NCBI GenBank assembly: GCA_027452065.1 | Contig: DAIDHC010000071.1 | Location: forward strand, 1-55,147 | Reading direction: 5' to 3' | Source of the DNA: Bryobacterales bacterium | Lineage (GTDB): Bacteria; Acidobacteriota; Terriglobia; Bryobacterales; Bryobacteraceae | DNA length: 55,147 nt | In this document: positions 25,546 through 33,751 of the stretch, piece after piece | Layout: every line of letters starts with the position of its first letter | How positions within the stretch are numbered: position 1 is the stretch's first letter | Notes under the pieces: model-generated | Database searches by the model: none | What the model was told of the DNA's origin: nothing | Seen by the model: the letters and a program-made list of their open reading frames with translations, nothing else | Program-made: the position numbers and the translations under genes

Positions 25546-26337
25546 TCATCCTCGCGGAAGCACCCGGTCGTTGCTCACGTAGTAATCCGGCACCTGCCCG
25601 CTTCCCGGCAGCCGCCCGGTCGTGGCCAGCACGCCGCCCACCGGCGTCCAGCTCGCCCCGGTCGCGTTCGGCGCACTGTTCTGCAGCGTGCTCGCTCCCG
25701 GCGCCGTGCCCACATAAACGTTCCAACCGGTGGCCCACTGCGGCGCCGCCGCCGGCGTCACCAGAATCTGCGTCCCCGGCGTCGTCGTCACCGGCACCGG
25801 CACGCTCGCCGCGCTCTCCTGCCCCAACTGGTTCACCCACGTCGTCTGCGTGAAATACTGCGCGCCCGCTCCCGTGCCCGGCTGAAAGCTCACCGCCGGC
25901 GCCCCCGGCACGGGCAGCGGATATCCCACCAGCCCCACGCCGATCAGATACAGCATCTCCTTGGCGTCCTGCTCCAGTTGCGCGTACTCCTGCCACTTCT
26001 TCTGATACCGGTCGTTGAGCTGGTTGTTGTAAGCGTCCCGGTACACCAGCGCCAGCGTCCGCAGCACGTGCCACTGCTTCAGCGGATCGGTCACCACCAC
26101 GTCGCCCATCCCGATCTGCCGCCGCAGCATGTCCTGCGGGTCGATCCAATTGGTGAACGGGCTCCGCGTCTCCTGCCGCAGCAACAGCGCCAGCAGCCTC
26201 GTCCCGATCTCGTCTTGCGCCAGGGCGATCTTGCCCTGCAGGTCGATCTGCTCCTCGCCCGCAATGTTCAAAATTCCGTTCTCGTAGTTGGCCAGGTCCT
26301 GGTCCTGGCTGATCGGTCCGTCGGTGAATAGCGCCAT
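25546..26337 (-). CDS. Putative head-tail connector with C-terminal Ig-like domain
   Basis: A 263-residue protein preceded by AAGGAG. The N-terminal ~130 residues are helical (NIAGEEQIDLQGKIALAQDE, HVLRTLALVYRDAYNNQLND, KKWQEYAQLEQDAKEML), like head-completion or adaptor proteins. The C-terminal ~110 residues look like a fibronectin-III/Ig-like beta domain (SVPVPVTTTPGTQILVTP, WNVYVGTAPGAS), a decoration common on virion proteins. The function is inferred from position just after the coat gene module. It starts 16 bases from the preceding gene. Confidence 0.5.
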   Translation of the reverse strand: MALFTDGPISQDQDLANYENGILNIAGEEQIDLQGKIALAQDEIGTRLLALLLRQETRSPFTNWIDPQDMLRRQIGMGDVVVTDPLKQWHVLRTLALVYRDAYNNQLNDRYQKKWQEYAQLEQDAKEMLYLIGVGLVGYPLPVPGAPAVSFQPGTGAGAQYFTQTTWVNQLGQESAASVPVPVTTTPGTQILVTPAAAPQWATGWNVYVGTAPGASTLQNSAPNATGASWTPVGGVLATTGRLPGSGQVPDYYVSNDRVLPRG

Positions 26338-26352
26338 CGCCTTCTCCTTCGC

Positions 26353-26673
26353 TCAGTCCTTGGCCGGTTTCCGCGGCCTGGCCGGCTCCACCATCTGCGG
26401 AACCAGGTTCACCAGCAGCCGCCCGCTCAGCGCCTTTTCTTCCGCCTCCAGCCGCCCGCGCTCCTGCTCGGCCTCATACGCCGCCACTTCCGCTTCCGTG
26501 GCCAGACGCGCGCGCCCCTCGACGATCATCCTCGCCGCCAGCTCGCGCCCCACCTCCGTCGCCTGCCCGCCCCTTCCGCCTTCCGGCGTCTCCAGGCTGA
26601 TGATCAGTACGTGCGCCGCCTCGATCTCACGCTCCTTCTGCCGGAGCTTCTGGTAATAAATTCGTACGTCCAT
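26353..26673 (-). CDS. Small coiled-coil protein of the phage-like block
   Basis: A 106-residue protein starting at ATG 26673 after GAGGAG. It is strongly charged and helical (YYQKLRQKEREIEAAHVLI, AEVAAYEAEQERGRLEAEEKAL) and ends in a basic Pro/Arg/Lys tail. It lies just after the internal terminator that follows the coat gene and is the first gene of the tail transcript. No family was recognised; a minor head or head-tail protein is likely. Confidence 0.55.
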   Translation of the reverse strand: MDVRIYYQKLRQKEREIEAAHVLIISLETPEGGRGGQATEVGRELAARMIVEGRARLATEAEVAAYEAEQERGRLEAEEKALSGRLLVNLVPQMVEPARPRKPAKD

Positions 26674-26688
26674 GAGCTGCTCTCCTCG

Positions 26689-26721
26689 AAAAAAATAGGG
26701 AGCCGCCATCCAGCGGCTCCC
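26689..26721 (-). terminator. Intrinsic terminator after the coat protein gene
   Basis: On the minus strand GGGAGCCGC, loop of 6, GCGGCTCCC, then TA and seven T residues: a perfect 9-bp GC-rich stem with a U-tract. It lies about 95 bases past the coat stop and just before the next gene. It should cut transcription of the tail genes relative to the head genes. Confidence 0.75.
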
Positions 26722-26813
26722 CTCTCGCTCCGGCGCCGGCCCGGCCACTCGGCCCCGGCCGGCGCCCACGACAAGCCCCACCCCGCGGACTGCTCCGCGC
26801 TCCGGTGAAGCGG

Positions 26814-27725
26814 TTAGCTGGTCACCTGGACGCCGAAGCTGTTGCGGAGAACCGCGCAGCCATACAGGCAATCCACCGTGAACTGCTGGGCCAGCGTGTT
26901 TGGCTGGTAGCTCATCACCACACGCAAACCGAAGTTGCCCAGCTCGGCGTACTCGGCAATCGCACCGGTACCCGGCAGAGGCTTCGGCAGGCGGCGGACC
27001 ACCAGGCCCATCGCGTCGCGTGTGAACGCCAGGTTGTGAGTGGTCACCGGACCCGAGCCGGTGTGCGGCACAAACTGCGAACGGAAGATGTAGAAGTCCT
27101 TCATCTTGCCGACCGTGCCGTCCACCAGGGCCCGAAGGCCGGCTTCCCCGGCGGTGTAGAACTCGCTGAACCGCGGAATCTGGCGAAGAGCCGAGTACGC
27201 GTTCGAGTCCACCACCAGGTATTTGTCCATGCTCGACGGAACCTGCGCCTGGAACAGCGTGGTTTCCGCCGCGTCGATCGTCGCTTCCGTGGGAGGCGTC
27301 GCCGCCGTGCCCACAGCCGCGTTCGCCGTGAACTGCGGATACAGGTTCAACAGATCGCCTTCGATCCGCTGCGCCAGCGCAACAACGGCCGGCTGCATGT
27401 ACAACTTCAACAGGTCCGGCACCGCCAGACACTTGGTCACGTCCGGAATCTGGAACGTGGCTTCCACGTGAGTGTTCAGCACGATCTGCGCATTGCCCAG
27501 GTTCGGGTTCTGCGGCTGCACCGTGCCGCCTTCGGCGATGTTGTTGGCTACCAGCGTCGGGGGGATCGGAATGTTCACCGTGTCGCCCGTGTTGGCCAGA
27601 ACCGGCTCGTAGTCCCGGTTGACCAGGTTCCCCATCACCAGATTGCCCATCAACGCCGGCAACGCCTCGGCCGCCACCAGCTTCACGATCGCTGTTGCGA
27701 CGTTACTTGATGTGATTATGCCCAT
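26814..27725 (-). CDS. Major capsid protein, P22 coat-like
   Basis: A 303-residue coat protein. The N-terminal series ALPALMGNLVMGNLVNRDYE followed by a proline-rich strand (GDTVNIPIPPTL) is the pattern of the P22 gp5-like coat family. So are VEATFQIPDVTKC and the RIEGDLLNLY helix. The DKYLVVDSNAYSALRQIPRF segment fits the following alpha/beta region. P22-type coats assemble on a separate scaffold without a prohead protease, which agrees with the scaffold-like gene upstream and the absence of a protease gene. It should be the most abundant product of the block and has a terminator after it. Confidence 0.8.
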   Translation of the reverse strand: MGIITSSNVATAIVKLVAAEALPALMGNLVMGNLVNRDYEPVLANTGDTVNIPIPPTLVANNIAEGGTVQPQNPNLGNAQIVLNTHVEATFQIPDVTKCLAVPDLLKLYMQPAVVALAQRIEGDLLNLYPQFTANAAVGTAATPPTEATIDAAETTLFQAQVPSSMDKYLVVDSNAYSALRQIPRFSEFYTAGEAGLRALVDGTVGKMKDFYIFRSQFVPHTGSGPVTTHNLAFTRDAMGLVVRRLPKPLPGTGAIAEYAELGNFGLRVVMSYQPNTLAQQFTVDCLYGCAVLRNSFGVQVTS

Positions 27726-27791
27726 TGGCTTCTCTCTGTTTCTCCTTCTTTCTGTCTCGCCCGCCTAGCGGGCCCCTCCCGCGCCTGCCGC

Positions 27792-28379
27792 TCACTTTCC
27801 CCGGAGGGTCTGCGAGGCCACCCGCGAGATTTCCTGGCGGATCCGCTCCATCTCCTCCGGGTCCATCCCCGGCCGGATCTGGTCCAGCGTGAATCCGCCC
27901 CCGCCCGGCGCCTGTTTCGGCGCCGATCCCACACCCGAGCCGCCGCTGATCCGCGCCGGCAGTAACTCCGGGTTCTCAGCGACAAACTGGGTGAGAAACT
28001 CTTTAATTCCCAACTCTCCGTTCCCGCCGCGCGCCACCAGGCGCCCGTCTTCGGTCCGCGCAATTTCGTCCTTCACCGCGCGAAACGCCAGGTCCACTTT
28101 TGCCACGCCCAGCCGCTGCAGCTCGCTCCGGATCGCCGTGCTCCGCTCGGCTTCTTCGGCCGCCGCCCGCGTCCGCTGGTTCTCCTCCACCAGCTCGTTC
28201 AGCCGGCGTTCCAGCGCCTCGCGCCGTTTCCGCTCTTCCAGCAGCTCCACCTTGTAGGCCGGCTCGGCCTTCCGCTGCTCGGCCCGCACGAATTCCTCGA
28301 CGGCGCTGCGGATGATCGTCGAAATATCCATCCCCGCCCCGCCCTCTTTTTCCGTGTCTTTCATCTGGTTCTCTTCCAT
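27792..28379 (-). CDS. Putative capsid scaffolding protein
   Basis: A 195-residue protein preceded by GAGGTGA. A long charged coiled coil fills residues ~25-90 (KVELLEERKRREALERRLNE) and a glycine-rich linker follows (~150-165). The C-terminus is a short basic helix (RIRQEISRVASQTLRGK), the kind of element that contacts coat subunits in P22-type scaffolds. It sits between portal and coat genes, the usual place for a scaffold. The assignment rests on composition and position. Confidence 0.65.
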   Translation of the reverse strand: MEENQMKDTEKEGGAGMDISTIIRSAVEEFVRAEQRKAEPAYKVELLEERKRREALERRLNELVEENQRTRAAAEEAERSTAIRSELQRLGVAKVDLAFRAVKDEIARTEDGRLVARGGNGELGIKEFLTQFVAENPELLPARISGGSGVGSAPKQAPGGGGFTLDQIRPGMDPEEMERIRQEISRVASQTLRGK

Positions 28380-28410
28380 CGGTTCACCTCGTCGTCTCCT
28401 GTTCGTTCCC

Positions 28411-29850
28411 TCAGGCGCGTCCCTCGATCTCGCGCACGATCCGGTCCTTGGTCTCCTGCGGCGCGTCGCTCAGATACTGCAGAGCCAGCGTCTTGAAGAT
28501 CTCCTTTTGCAGCGTCGGCGACCCGATGCCCAGCGACAGCAGCTTCTGCGCGTCGGCCAACTGCGAGCTGAAGTCCCCGATCTGGAACTCGTCCATCCCC
28601 GTCACGCTGATCGCCACGTTGTCCTCGCGTGCCGCCTCGATCGCCTTCAGCACCCGCTTCAGCGATTCCTTCACCGCGTCCCCGTAAGCTCGCAGCACTT
28701 CCTCCGTGATCGCGAAGTCCCACTGCTTGCTCACTCCGCTCTGCGCGCCTCCGCCCGACAGCGGCCCGCCGGCCTGCATCAGCCAGCACACCCGGTAAAT
28801 CTCGTCCCGCAGCCGCTCCAGATTGTCGTGCGCAATCTGGTACACCGTCCCCTGAGGCTCGGTCCATCCAAACTTGTCCTGCGGCCCGAGCTGGATGTAG
28901 TAGCTCTCGCCCACCATCTGGTTCCACTCCCGCTCGGAGTAGATCACCGGCATCGCGAACAGCCCCATCGTCAGCGCCCAGGCCAGCGCGTTGCTCTTGT
29001 TGAAATGCTCCAACTGAAGCAGCCCGGCCCGGTTCATCATCCACAGCCCTTCGGGCATCGCCAGCTCGAACAGCGGCACCGTGTTCAGCTTCGCCAGCCC
29101 GTGCGTGCCCGCTGCCTTCAGCTCAATCTTGCCCCGCCCGCCGTCTTCTTCAAACCGCTCGATTCCGAATCCCCGCGGCGCCGCCGTCCGCTCGTAAACC
29201 CGGTACTCCCGCCGGTCGTAATACACCCACCGCGTCACTTCCTGCCACTTGGCCTCCTCCACCCGCTCCTTGGCCAGGTGCGAGGTCCGCAGCACCACCC
29301 ACTCGTAGTTCCCGTGCGCGTCCAGGCTCCAGTTGATCAGCTCCTCGGGCGAATACCCCACCAGGTATGCGCGCGAAGCTCCGCCCTCGTCCTCCTCCGC
29401 CCTCGTGCCCAGCTTCCTCTCCACCCTCGGAAAATCCACCAGCACGTGGCTCCGCCCGTACACCAGAGCCTCCAGAAACCGCGCCCGGAAGAATTCCGTC
29501 AGCGACGTCCCTTTCCTGTCGCAGTCCTCCACAAATTCGGAGTAGAAGGTCCGCGAGGTCTCGAACCCTCCCTGGAAGCTCATCACCGGTTCGCGCCGGA
29601 ACAGCGTAGAGGTGTACCAGTCCACGATCGAGCCGGCGTGGTTTTCGTAAAACACCCTCAGCAAACGCTCGGCGTAAACGTCCCGCGGTTCCTTCTGCCG
29701 CGGCACCAGGTACCGGTCCGCGTGCGCCTTCAACTGCTCACCGCCGGCGTAGAGGTCGGCGTAGGTGCGCCAGGTCTCGCGCCGCGCCTTGTAATCCGGA
29801 TGCTCCCGGTGGATCTCGGCATCCCCGTGCAATGTTTGTTCGTTGGTCAT
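28411..29850 (-). CDS. Portal protein (DUF4055-like)
   Basis: A 479-residue protein preceded by GGAAG. It begins MTNEQTLHGDAEIHREHPDY. The body has features of phage portal proteins: YENHAGSIVDWYTSTLFRREP, YGRSHVLVDFPRVE, YSPEELINWSLDAHGNYEW and a helical C-terminal half ending LSDAPQETKDRIVREIEG. YGRSHVLVDFP and the ELINW segment recall the DUF4055 portal family. It forms the dodecameric DNA gate to which the terminase docks, as family knowledge. It lies 12 bases after the terminase gene. Confidence 0.75.
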   Translation of the reverse strand: MTNEQTLHGDAEIHREHPDYKARRETWRTYADLYAGGEQLKAHADRYLVPRQKEPRDVYAERLLRVFYENHAGSIVDWYTSTLFRREPVMSFQGGFETSRTFYSEFVEDCDRKGTSLTEFFRARFLEALVYGRSHVLVDFPRVERKLGTRAEEDEGGASRAYLVGYSPEELINWSLDAHGNYEWVVLRTSHLAKERVEEAKWQEVTRWVYYDRREYRVYERTAAPRGFGIERFEEDGGRGKIELKAAGTHGLAKLNTVPLFELAMPEGLWMMNRAGLLQLEHFNKSNALAWALTMGLFAMPVIYSEREWNQMVGESYYIQLGPQDKFGWTEPQGTVYQIAHDNLERLRDEIYRVCWLMQAGGPLSGGGAQSGVSKQWDFAITEEVLRAYGDAVKESLKRVLKAIEAAREDNVAISVTGMDEFQIGDFSSQLADAQKLLSLGIGSPTLQKEIFKTLALQYLSDAPQETKDRIVREIEGRA

Positions 29851-29862
29851 CGTCTCTTCCGC

Positions 29863-31164
29863 CTACATCAGCCTCTCGCCGCGCTCGCCGAACGGCGTTT
29901 TTCCGCGGCACTCCTGCCACACCAGGTACCCCAGCGCGTCCGACAGGTGCGTCCGCTTCGGGTCCTTGTCCTTGTCGATCACCATGCTGTCCGGCTTGTA
30001 CATCACTTCCTCCAGATCCCGAATCGTTTCCTTGCAGCGCGGGTCGAGATACAACTCGCTCTCTTCCATCGCCGACTTCAGCTTGGCGTTCATCAATGCC
30101 ACTCTGTCCCGCACGCTTGGATTCGACGGAGGCACCCGGTAATCCGGCTTCGCGTATCCGGCGCCCACGAAAAACTTTTCGATGATCCGGTAATCGTTGG
30201 TGCCGCTCGATTGCTGTCTGGCTCCCGTGGCGTCGCCGTAAATTACCAGCCGCCCCGGATGGCTCGGATACCGCGACCGGAACTCCTCGCATGCCTCGAT
30301 CGTGCTCGCCCGCCGCAGCACAATCTCGTCCACCACCCTCAGCTCGTTCCCGGCCTTCTGCACCACCACCGAGCACATCGGGTCCACGTTGAAATCCAGC
30401 GCCCACATCAGCGGCCGCGACCGGTCAAGCTCCATCGGCCTCACGTTCCGCTCGCGGTCAAACGACTCATACACCCGCCCCGCGCTCACGTTCAGATACT
30501 CGCCCAGCACTTCCTGCGCGAAAAACCTCCCGTCGTAGCTCCGCTTCAGACGCTCGTAATAGTCCGGAATTTTGTCCAGCACAAACCGGTTTTCGAACGG
30601 CCGCGCCTGCACCACCTCGTAGCCGTCCACCGGCTCCCGGATGAATTTCCGGTACACCCAGTCGAAGCCCTTCGGCGTCCACACCGCGAAGCCGCACAAT
30701 CGCGCGGCCCGCGGATCCCTCAGCCTTCCCTCCAGCCGCAGCCACGCTTCCTCGGCCGTGTAGGTCAGCTCATCCACGCCGAACCACGCCAGGTTGGTTC
30801 CCCGCAGCTTCTCGAAATCGTCCAGCGACCGGAATACGACCTTCGACCGCATCTCCGGAAACACCATCACGTTCTCAGCCTTGTTGTACTCAAACGGAAT
30901 CCGGTTCGTCTCCAGCGTTTCGGTCAACGCCGTCAGCGTCGCGTCCCGCAGCATCGGATACGTCGGCGCCCCGATCAGTCCCAGCCGTCCCGGATTCAAA
31001 TACGCCAGCCGGATCGCTTCCTGGCACAGCGCCTGGCTCTTGCCCGAACCAACGGGCCCCGAAAAGCCCTTAAACCTCGCTTCGGAGTCGTGAAATAGCT
31101 TCTGCGACGGCAACGGATCGTAGACTATGTCGTAGCGTCGGGAGTCTTTGGATCGGCCACCCAC
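29863..31164 (-). CDS. terL: Phage-type terminase large subunit
   Basis: A 433-residue DNA-packaging motor. The ATPase domain shows Walker A GPVGSGKS (36-43) and a Walker B with catalytic Glu (LAWFGVDELTY). The nuclease domain has the acidic triad in MWALDFNVDPM, VIYGDATGAR and THLSDALGY. The GTG at 31164 was chosen because AAGGAG lies upstream of it at ordinary spacing and conserved sequence (YDPLPSQKLFHDS) begins soon after. The frame is open up to 31305, but that part reads as low-complexity shadow of the overlapping small gene. All catalytic residues are intact, so packaging activity is plausible. Confidence 0.88.
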   Translation of the reverse strand: MGGRSKDSRRYDIVYDPLPSQKLFHDSEARFKGFSGPVGSGKSQALCQEAIRLAYLNPGRLGLIGAPTYPMLRDATLTALTETLETNRIPFEYNKAENVMVFPEMRSKVVFRSLDDFEKLRGTNLAWFGVDELTYTAEEAWLRLEGRLRDPRAARLCGFAVWTPKGFDWVYRKFIREPVDGYEVVQARPFENRFVLDKIPDYYERLKRSYDGRFFAQEVLGEYLNVSAGRVYESFDRERNVRPMELDRSRPLMWALDFNVDPMCSVVVQKAGNELRVVDEIVLRRASTIEACEEFRSRYPSHPGRLVIYGDATGARQQSSGTNDYRIIEKFFVGAGYAKPDYRVPPSNPSVRDRVALMNAKLKSAMEESELYLDPRCKETIRDLEEVMYKPDSMVIDKDKDPKRTHLSDALGYLVWQECRGKTPFGERGERLM

Positions 31165-31391
31165 TGAATGATGATCTCCTTCGGCGGTTTCGCCGCTTCC
31201 ATTTCCCTTTGCAACTGCAGCAGCCGGATGTAGTCGGCCAGCGAAGGCTTGCCCGGATCCTTTTCCAGACGGTTCTCGATCTCCGTCAGCAGCCGCCGCA
31301 TCCATACGCGCCGCTGCGTCTCCGACCGCAAGCGTGCCGGCTTCTTCTCTTCTCCCGCCGCCTTTTCTTCGGTCTTGTTCACTTCTGTCAT
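31125..31391 (-). CDS. Small helical protein upstream of terminase, possibly small-terminase-like
   Basis: An 88-residue protein starting at ATG 31389-31391. It has a basic, Lys/Glu-rich N-terminus (TEEKAAGEEKKPARLRSETQ) and helical sequence (RRVWMRRLLTEIENRLEKDP, SLADYIRLLQLQREMEAAK). It overlaps the terminase start by 40 bases and is the first gene of the block. Position suggests a terminase accessory or small subunit, but it is shorter than most and has no recognisable DNA-binding motif. No clear promoter was found in the 263 bases between it and the antiporter gene. Confidence 0.55.
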   Translation of the reverse strand: MTEVNKTEEKAAGEEKKPARLRSETQRRVWMRRLLTEIENRLEKDPGKPSLADYIRLLQLQREMEAAKPPKEIIIQWVADPKTPDATT

Positions 31392-31654
31392 CCCGCTTGA
31401 GAGACTAGCAGACACCCCCTTTCGCGCCGTTCCCGGAAAAATCGCAAGTCGCTGACACATTAGGTGGTTATGAGACAGAAATCCGCTGTGAACGACTTTC
31501 TGCGCTTGCTCCAGCCCCCCGTTGCCCCGCGCCGCCTCCCCCGCCCACTGTATTGCGTCCACTCCCCTTCCGGGCTATCGTCTATTGCAGTGGCACCCGT
31601 ACGGCCGGCTCGCAACCCTCATCGCCGGCGCGCGGTCACAAGGTGAACTGACTT

Positions 31655-32929
31655 ATGCAAATGGCCGCCGGCATCGCCGTCGTGGGAATCCTGGTCTTTC
31701 TCGCCCATCTTTTCGCCGGAATCTTCAGCCGCACCCGCGTCCCGGACGTTCTGCTCTTAATGTTTATCGGCGTTCTGCTCGGCCCCGTCGCCGGTCTCGT
31801 CGCCCCTCAAAGCTTCGGCGCCGTCGGCCCGTTCTTCTCCACCATCACGCTGGTCATCATCCTGTTTGAAGCCGGCGTCAACCTTGACCTCGACGTCCTG
31901 GTCGCCTCCTTCCGCGACTCGCTTACCCTTACCGCCACCAGCTTTGTCCTCGCCGTGGCCGCCGTCAGCTCGGCCGCCTTCTTCCTTCTCCACCTGCAGC
32001 TTCCCCTCAGCATCATGCTCGGCGCCATCGTCGGCTCCACCTCGCCCGCCGTCATCGTCCCCCTTACCCGCAAGCTCGACATGGGCGATCACGCACGCAG
32101 CGTCCTGCTCATGGAGTCGGCCCTCAGCGACGTGCTCAGCATCGTCGTCGCTCTCGCCATCCTCGAGGGCTACCAACTCGGCAATATCCGCGTCGGCGTC
32201 CTTGTCGGCCAGATCATTTCCACGCTGCTTCTGGCCGCCGTCCTCGGCGTGCTCGCGGCCTTCGTCTGGTCCGCTCTGCTGCGCCGCGTACGAAGCCTGG
32301 AAAATTCCATCTTCACCACCCCCGCCTTCGTCTTTGTCCTGTTCGGCGGCGTCGAGCTTCTCGGCTACAGCGGCTATATCGCCGCCCTCGCTTTTGGCGC
32401 GACCCTCGGCAACATCGAGGCGTTCCACAGAATCGGCCTTCTGCGCCGCATTCTGCCCGGCGAGCCCATCACCCTGAACCGAATCGAGCGTGAATTCGTC
32501 GCCGAAATCGTCTTCCTTCTGGCCGCTTTCTTCTTCATCTACATCGGCATCTCGATGCGCCTGTCCAACCTTCCTCTGGTGTTTCTCGGGCTCCTGTTTT
32601 CGGCCATTCTGATGCTTCTCCGCCTCCCCGCCGCTCGCTTCTCCCTCGGCGCTTCCATCGCTCCCCGCGACGCCTCTCTCATCGCCGTCATGACCCCGAA
32701 GGGCCTCGCCGCGGCCGTTCTCGCCTCCGTGCCCCTCCAGCACAACCTCCCCGGCGGCGACACCATCCAGCGCGTTACGTACTCGATCGTGATGTTCAGC
32801 ATCGTCCTGACGTCGCTGATGACGTTTTTGGTCGATCGCACGGCGCTGCGAAACGTTTACCTGCGCGTGTTTTCCGGTTTCGGCGCCGAATCGCCGCCGC
32901 GGCCGGATCCGCTCACGGCGCGCGCGTAA
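31655..32929 (+). CDS. Cation/proton antiporter (CPA family)
   Basis: A 424-residue membrane protein with about 12 hydrophobic segments and a Na+/H+ exchanger-like order of motifs. These are LLLMFIGVLLGPVAGLV near the N-terminus, VILFEAGVNLDLDVL, the conserved IVGSTSPAVIVPL in the ion-binding region, MESALSDVLSIVVAL with the Ser-Asp pair, and LIAVMTPKGLAAAVLASVP near the end. AAGGTGA lies 8 bases before the ATG. It exchanges monovalent cations for protons at the inner membrane (family knowledge); the ion is not predictable. The 3' end overlaps the convergent ctaG gene by 73 bases. Confidence 0.88.
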   Translation: MQMAAGIAVVGILVFLAHLFAGIFSRTRVPDVLLLMFIGVLLGPVAGLVAPQSFGAVGPFFSTITLVIILFEAGVNLDLDVLVASFRDSLTLTATSFVLAVAAVSSAAFFLLHLQLPLSIMLGAIVGSTSPAVIVPLTRKLDMGDHARSVLLMESALSDVLSIVVALAILEGYQLGNIRVGVLVGQIISTLLLAAVLGVLAAFVWSALLRRVRSLENSIFTTPAFVFVLFGGVELLGYSGYIAALAFGATLGNIEAFHRIGLLRRILPGEPITLNRIEREFVAEIVFLLAAFFFIYIGISMRLSNLPLVFLGLLFSAILMLLRLPAARFSLGASIAPRDASLIAVMTPKGLAAAVLASVPLQHNLPGGDTIQRVTYSIVMFSIVLTSLMTFLVDRTALRNVYLRVFSGFGAESPPRPDPLTARA

Positions 32930-33744
32930 GGCAAGCGCGCCTCCGGCGCCGCCGGCGGCGAGAGCAGGCGCACCGTGACCACCGCCGCGGGCGCCAGATA
33001 CGCGAACGTCACCGCGGTCCACATCAGCGCGCCGGCGCACTCCTGGTCCTGCAGCGCGCTCAGCGCAAACGGCCTCGCGGCCGACAGGTACTGCGGGTAG
33101 ATCACGCGGCCCGAAAAGGCGAGAAACGCCGACAGCACGTCGCAGGGAAGCGTCGCGAAGAACAAATAGAGCGGAATGGACCAGCGCGGCCAAACGGGCG
33201 TGGCGGGCCAGGGCAGAATCACGGGCCACCAGAACAGAAGTCCGGCGGCCAGGAACGAGGCGTGTTCGGACCAGTGCCAGACCATCGACGACCGCGCGGC
33301 GGCGAAGATGGCGGGAACGTGCCACGCCATGACCGCCGCCGTTCCGGCCAGCCAGCAGAAAGCCGGATGAGTGACCACTGCTCCGGCCTTGCGTCCCATC
33401 GGGCCGAAGTGAACGCCTGCCGCGGCATCGCGCATCGAGGACGGCAGGGCGAGCGGAAAAACGGCAGCCGGCGCAGCCAGCAGCAGAAGCGGCGCCGCGG
33501 CCAGCATGATGAGAAGATGCTGGACCATATGCGCGGTCAGCAGCGTCTCATCGAGCATGGCCAGCGGAGAGCACGACGAAATCCACAAAACGGCGAGCCC
33601 AGTGGCCATCGCCGCCAGACGCCGCGCCGATGCCTCCATGGGATTCGTGCGCCGCAGTACGAGCCAGCCGCGAAAATAAAGGCCCGCGAGGCCGGCCAGC
33701 ACGAGGGAGGCGAGCCCCAGCGGCATTGCGGGGTCATTATGCAT
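32857..33744 (-). CDS. ctaG: Cytochrome c oxidase assembly factor CtaG (caa3 type)
   Basis: A ~295-residue polytopic membrane protein. Family features include TLLTAHMVQHLLIMLAAAP with the conserved His pair, VMAWHVPAIF, HWSEHASFLAAGLLFWWPV, and LYLFFATLPCDVLSAFLAF. Proteins of this type help copper insertion or assembly of caa3 oxidases. The ATG at 33744 (MHNDPAMPL) follows the cytochrome b-c gene by 7 bases; an ATG at 33726 is also possible. It is the last gene of the respiratory cluster. Its last ~24 codons are antisense to the antiporter gene. Confidence 0.85.
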   Translation of the reverse strand: MHNDPAMPLGLASLVLAGLAGLYFRGWLVLRRTNPMEASARRLAAMATGLAVLWISSCSPLAMLDETLLTAHMVQHLLIMLAAAPLLLLAAPAAVFPLALPSSMRDAAAGVHFGPMGRKAGAVVTHPAFCWLAGTAAVMAWHVPAIFAAARSSMVWHWSEHASFLAAGLLFWWPVILPWPATPVWPRWSIPLYLFFATLPCDVLSAFLAFSGRVIYPQYLSAARPFALSALQDQECAGALMWTAVTFAYLAPAAVVTVRLLSPPAAPEARLPYARAVSGSGRGGDSAPKPENTRR

Positions 33745-33751
33745 GCGGCGC

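Noticed and set aside
28312-31098. A 928-codon open frame on the plus strand antisense to the portal and terminase genes
   Set aside because: It is Arg/Pro/His/Leu-rich low-complexity sequence produced by GC-rich third positions of the real minus-strand genes; the minus strand has recognisable catalytic motifs.
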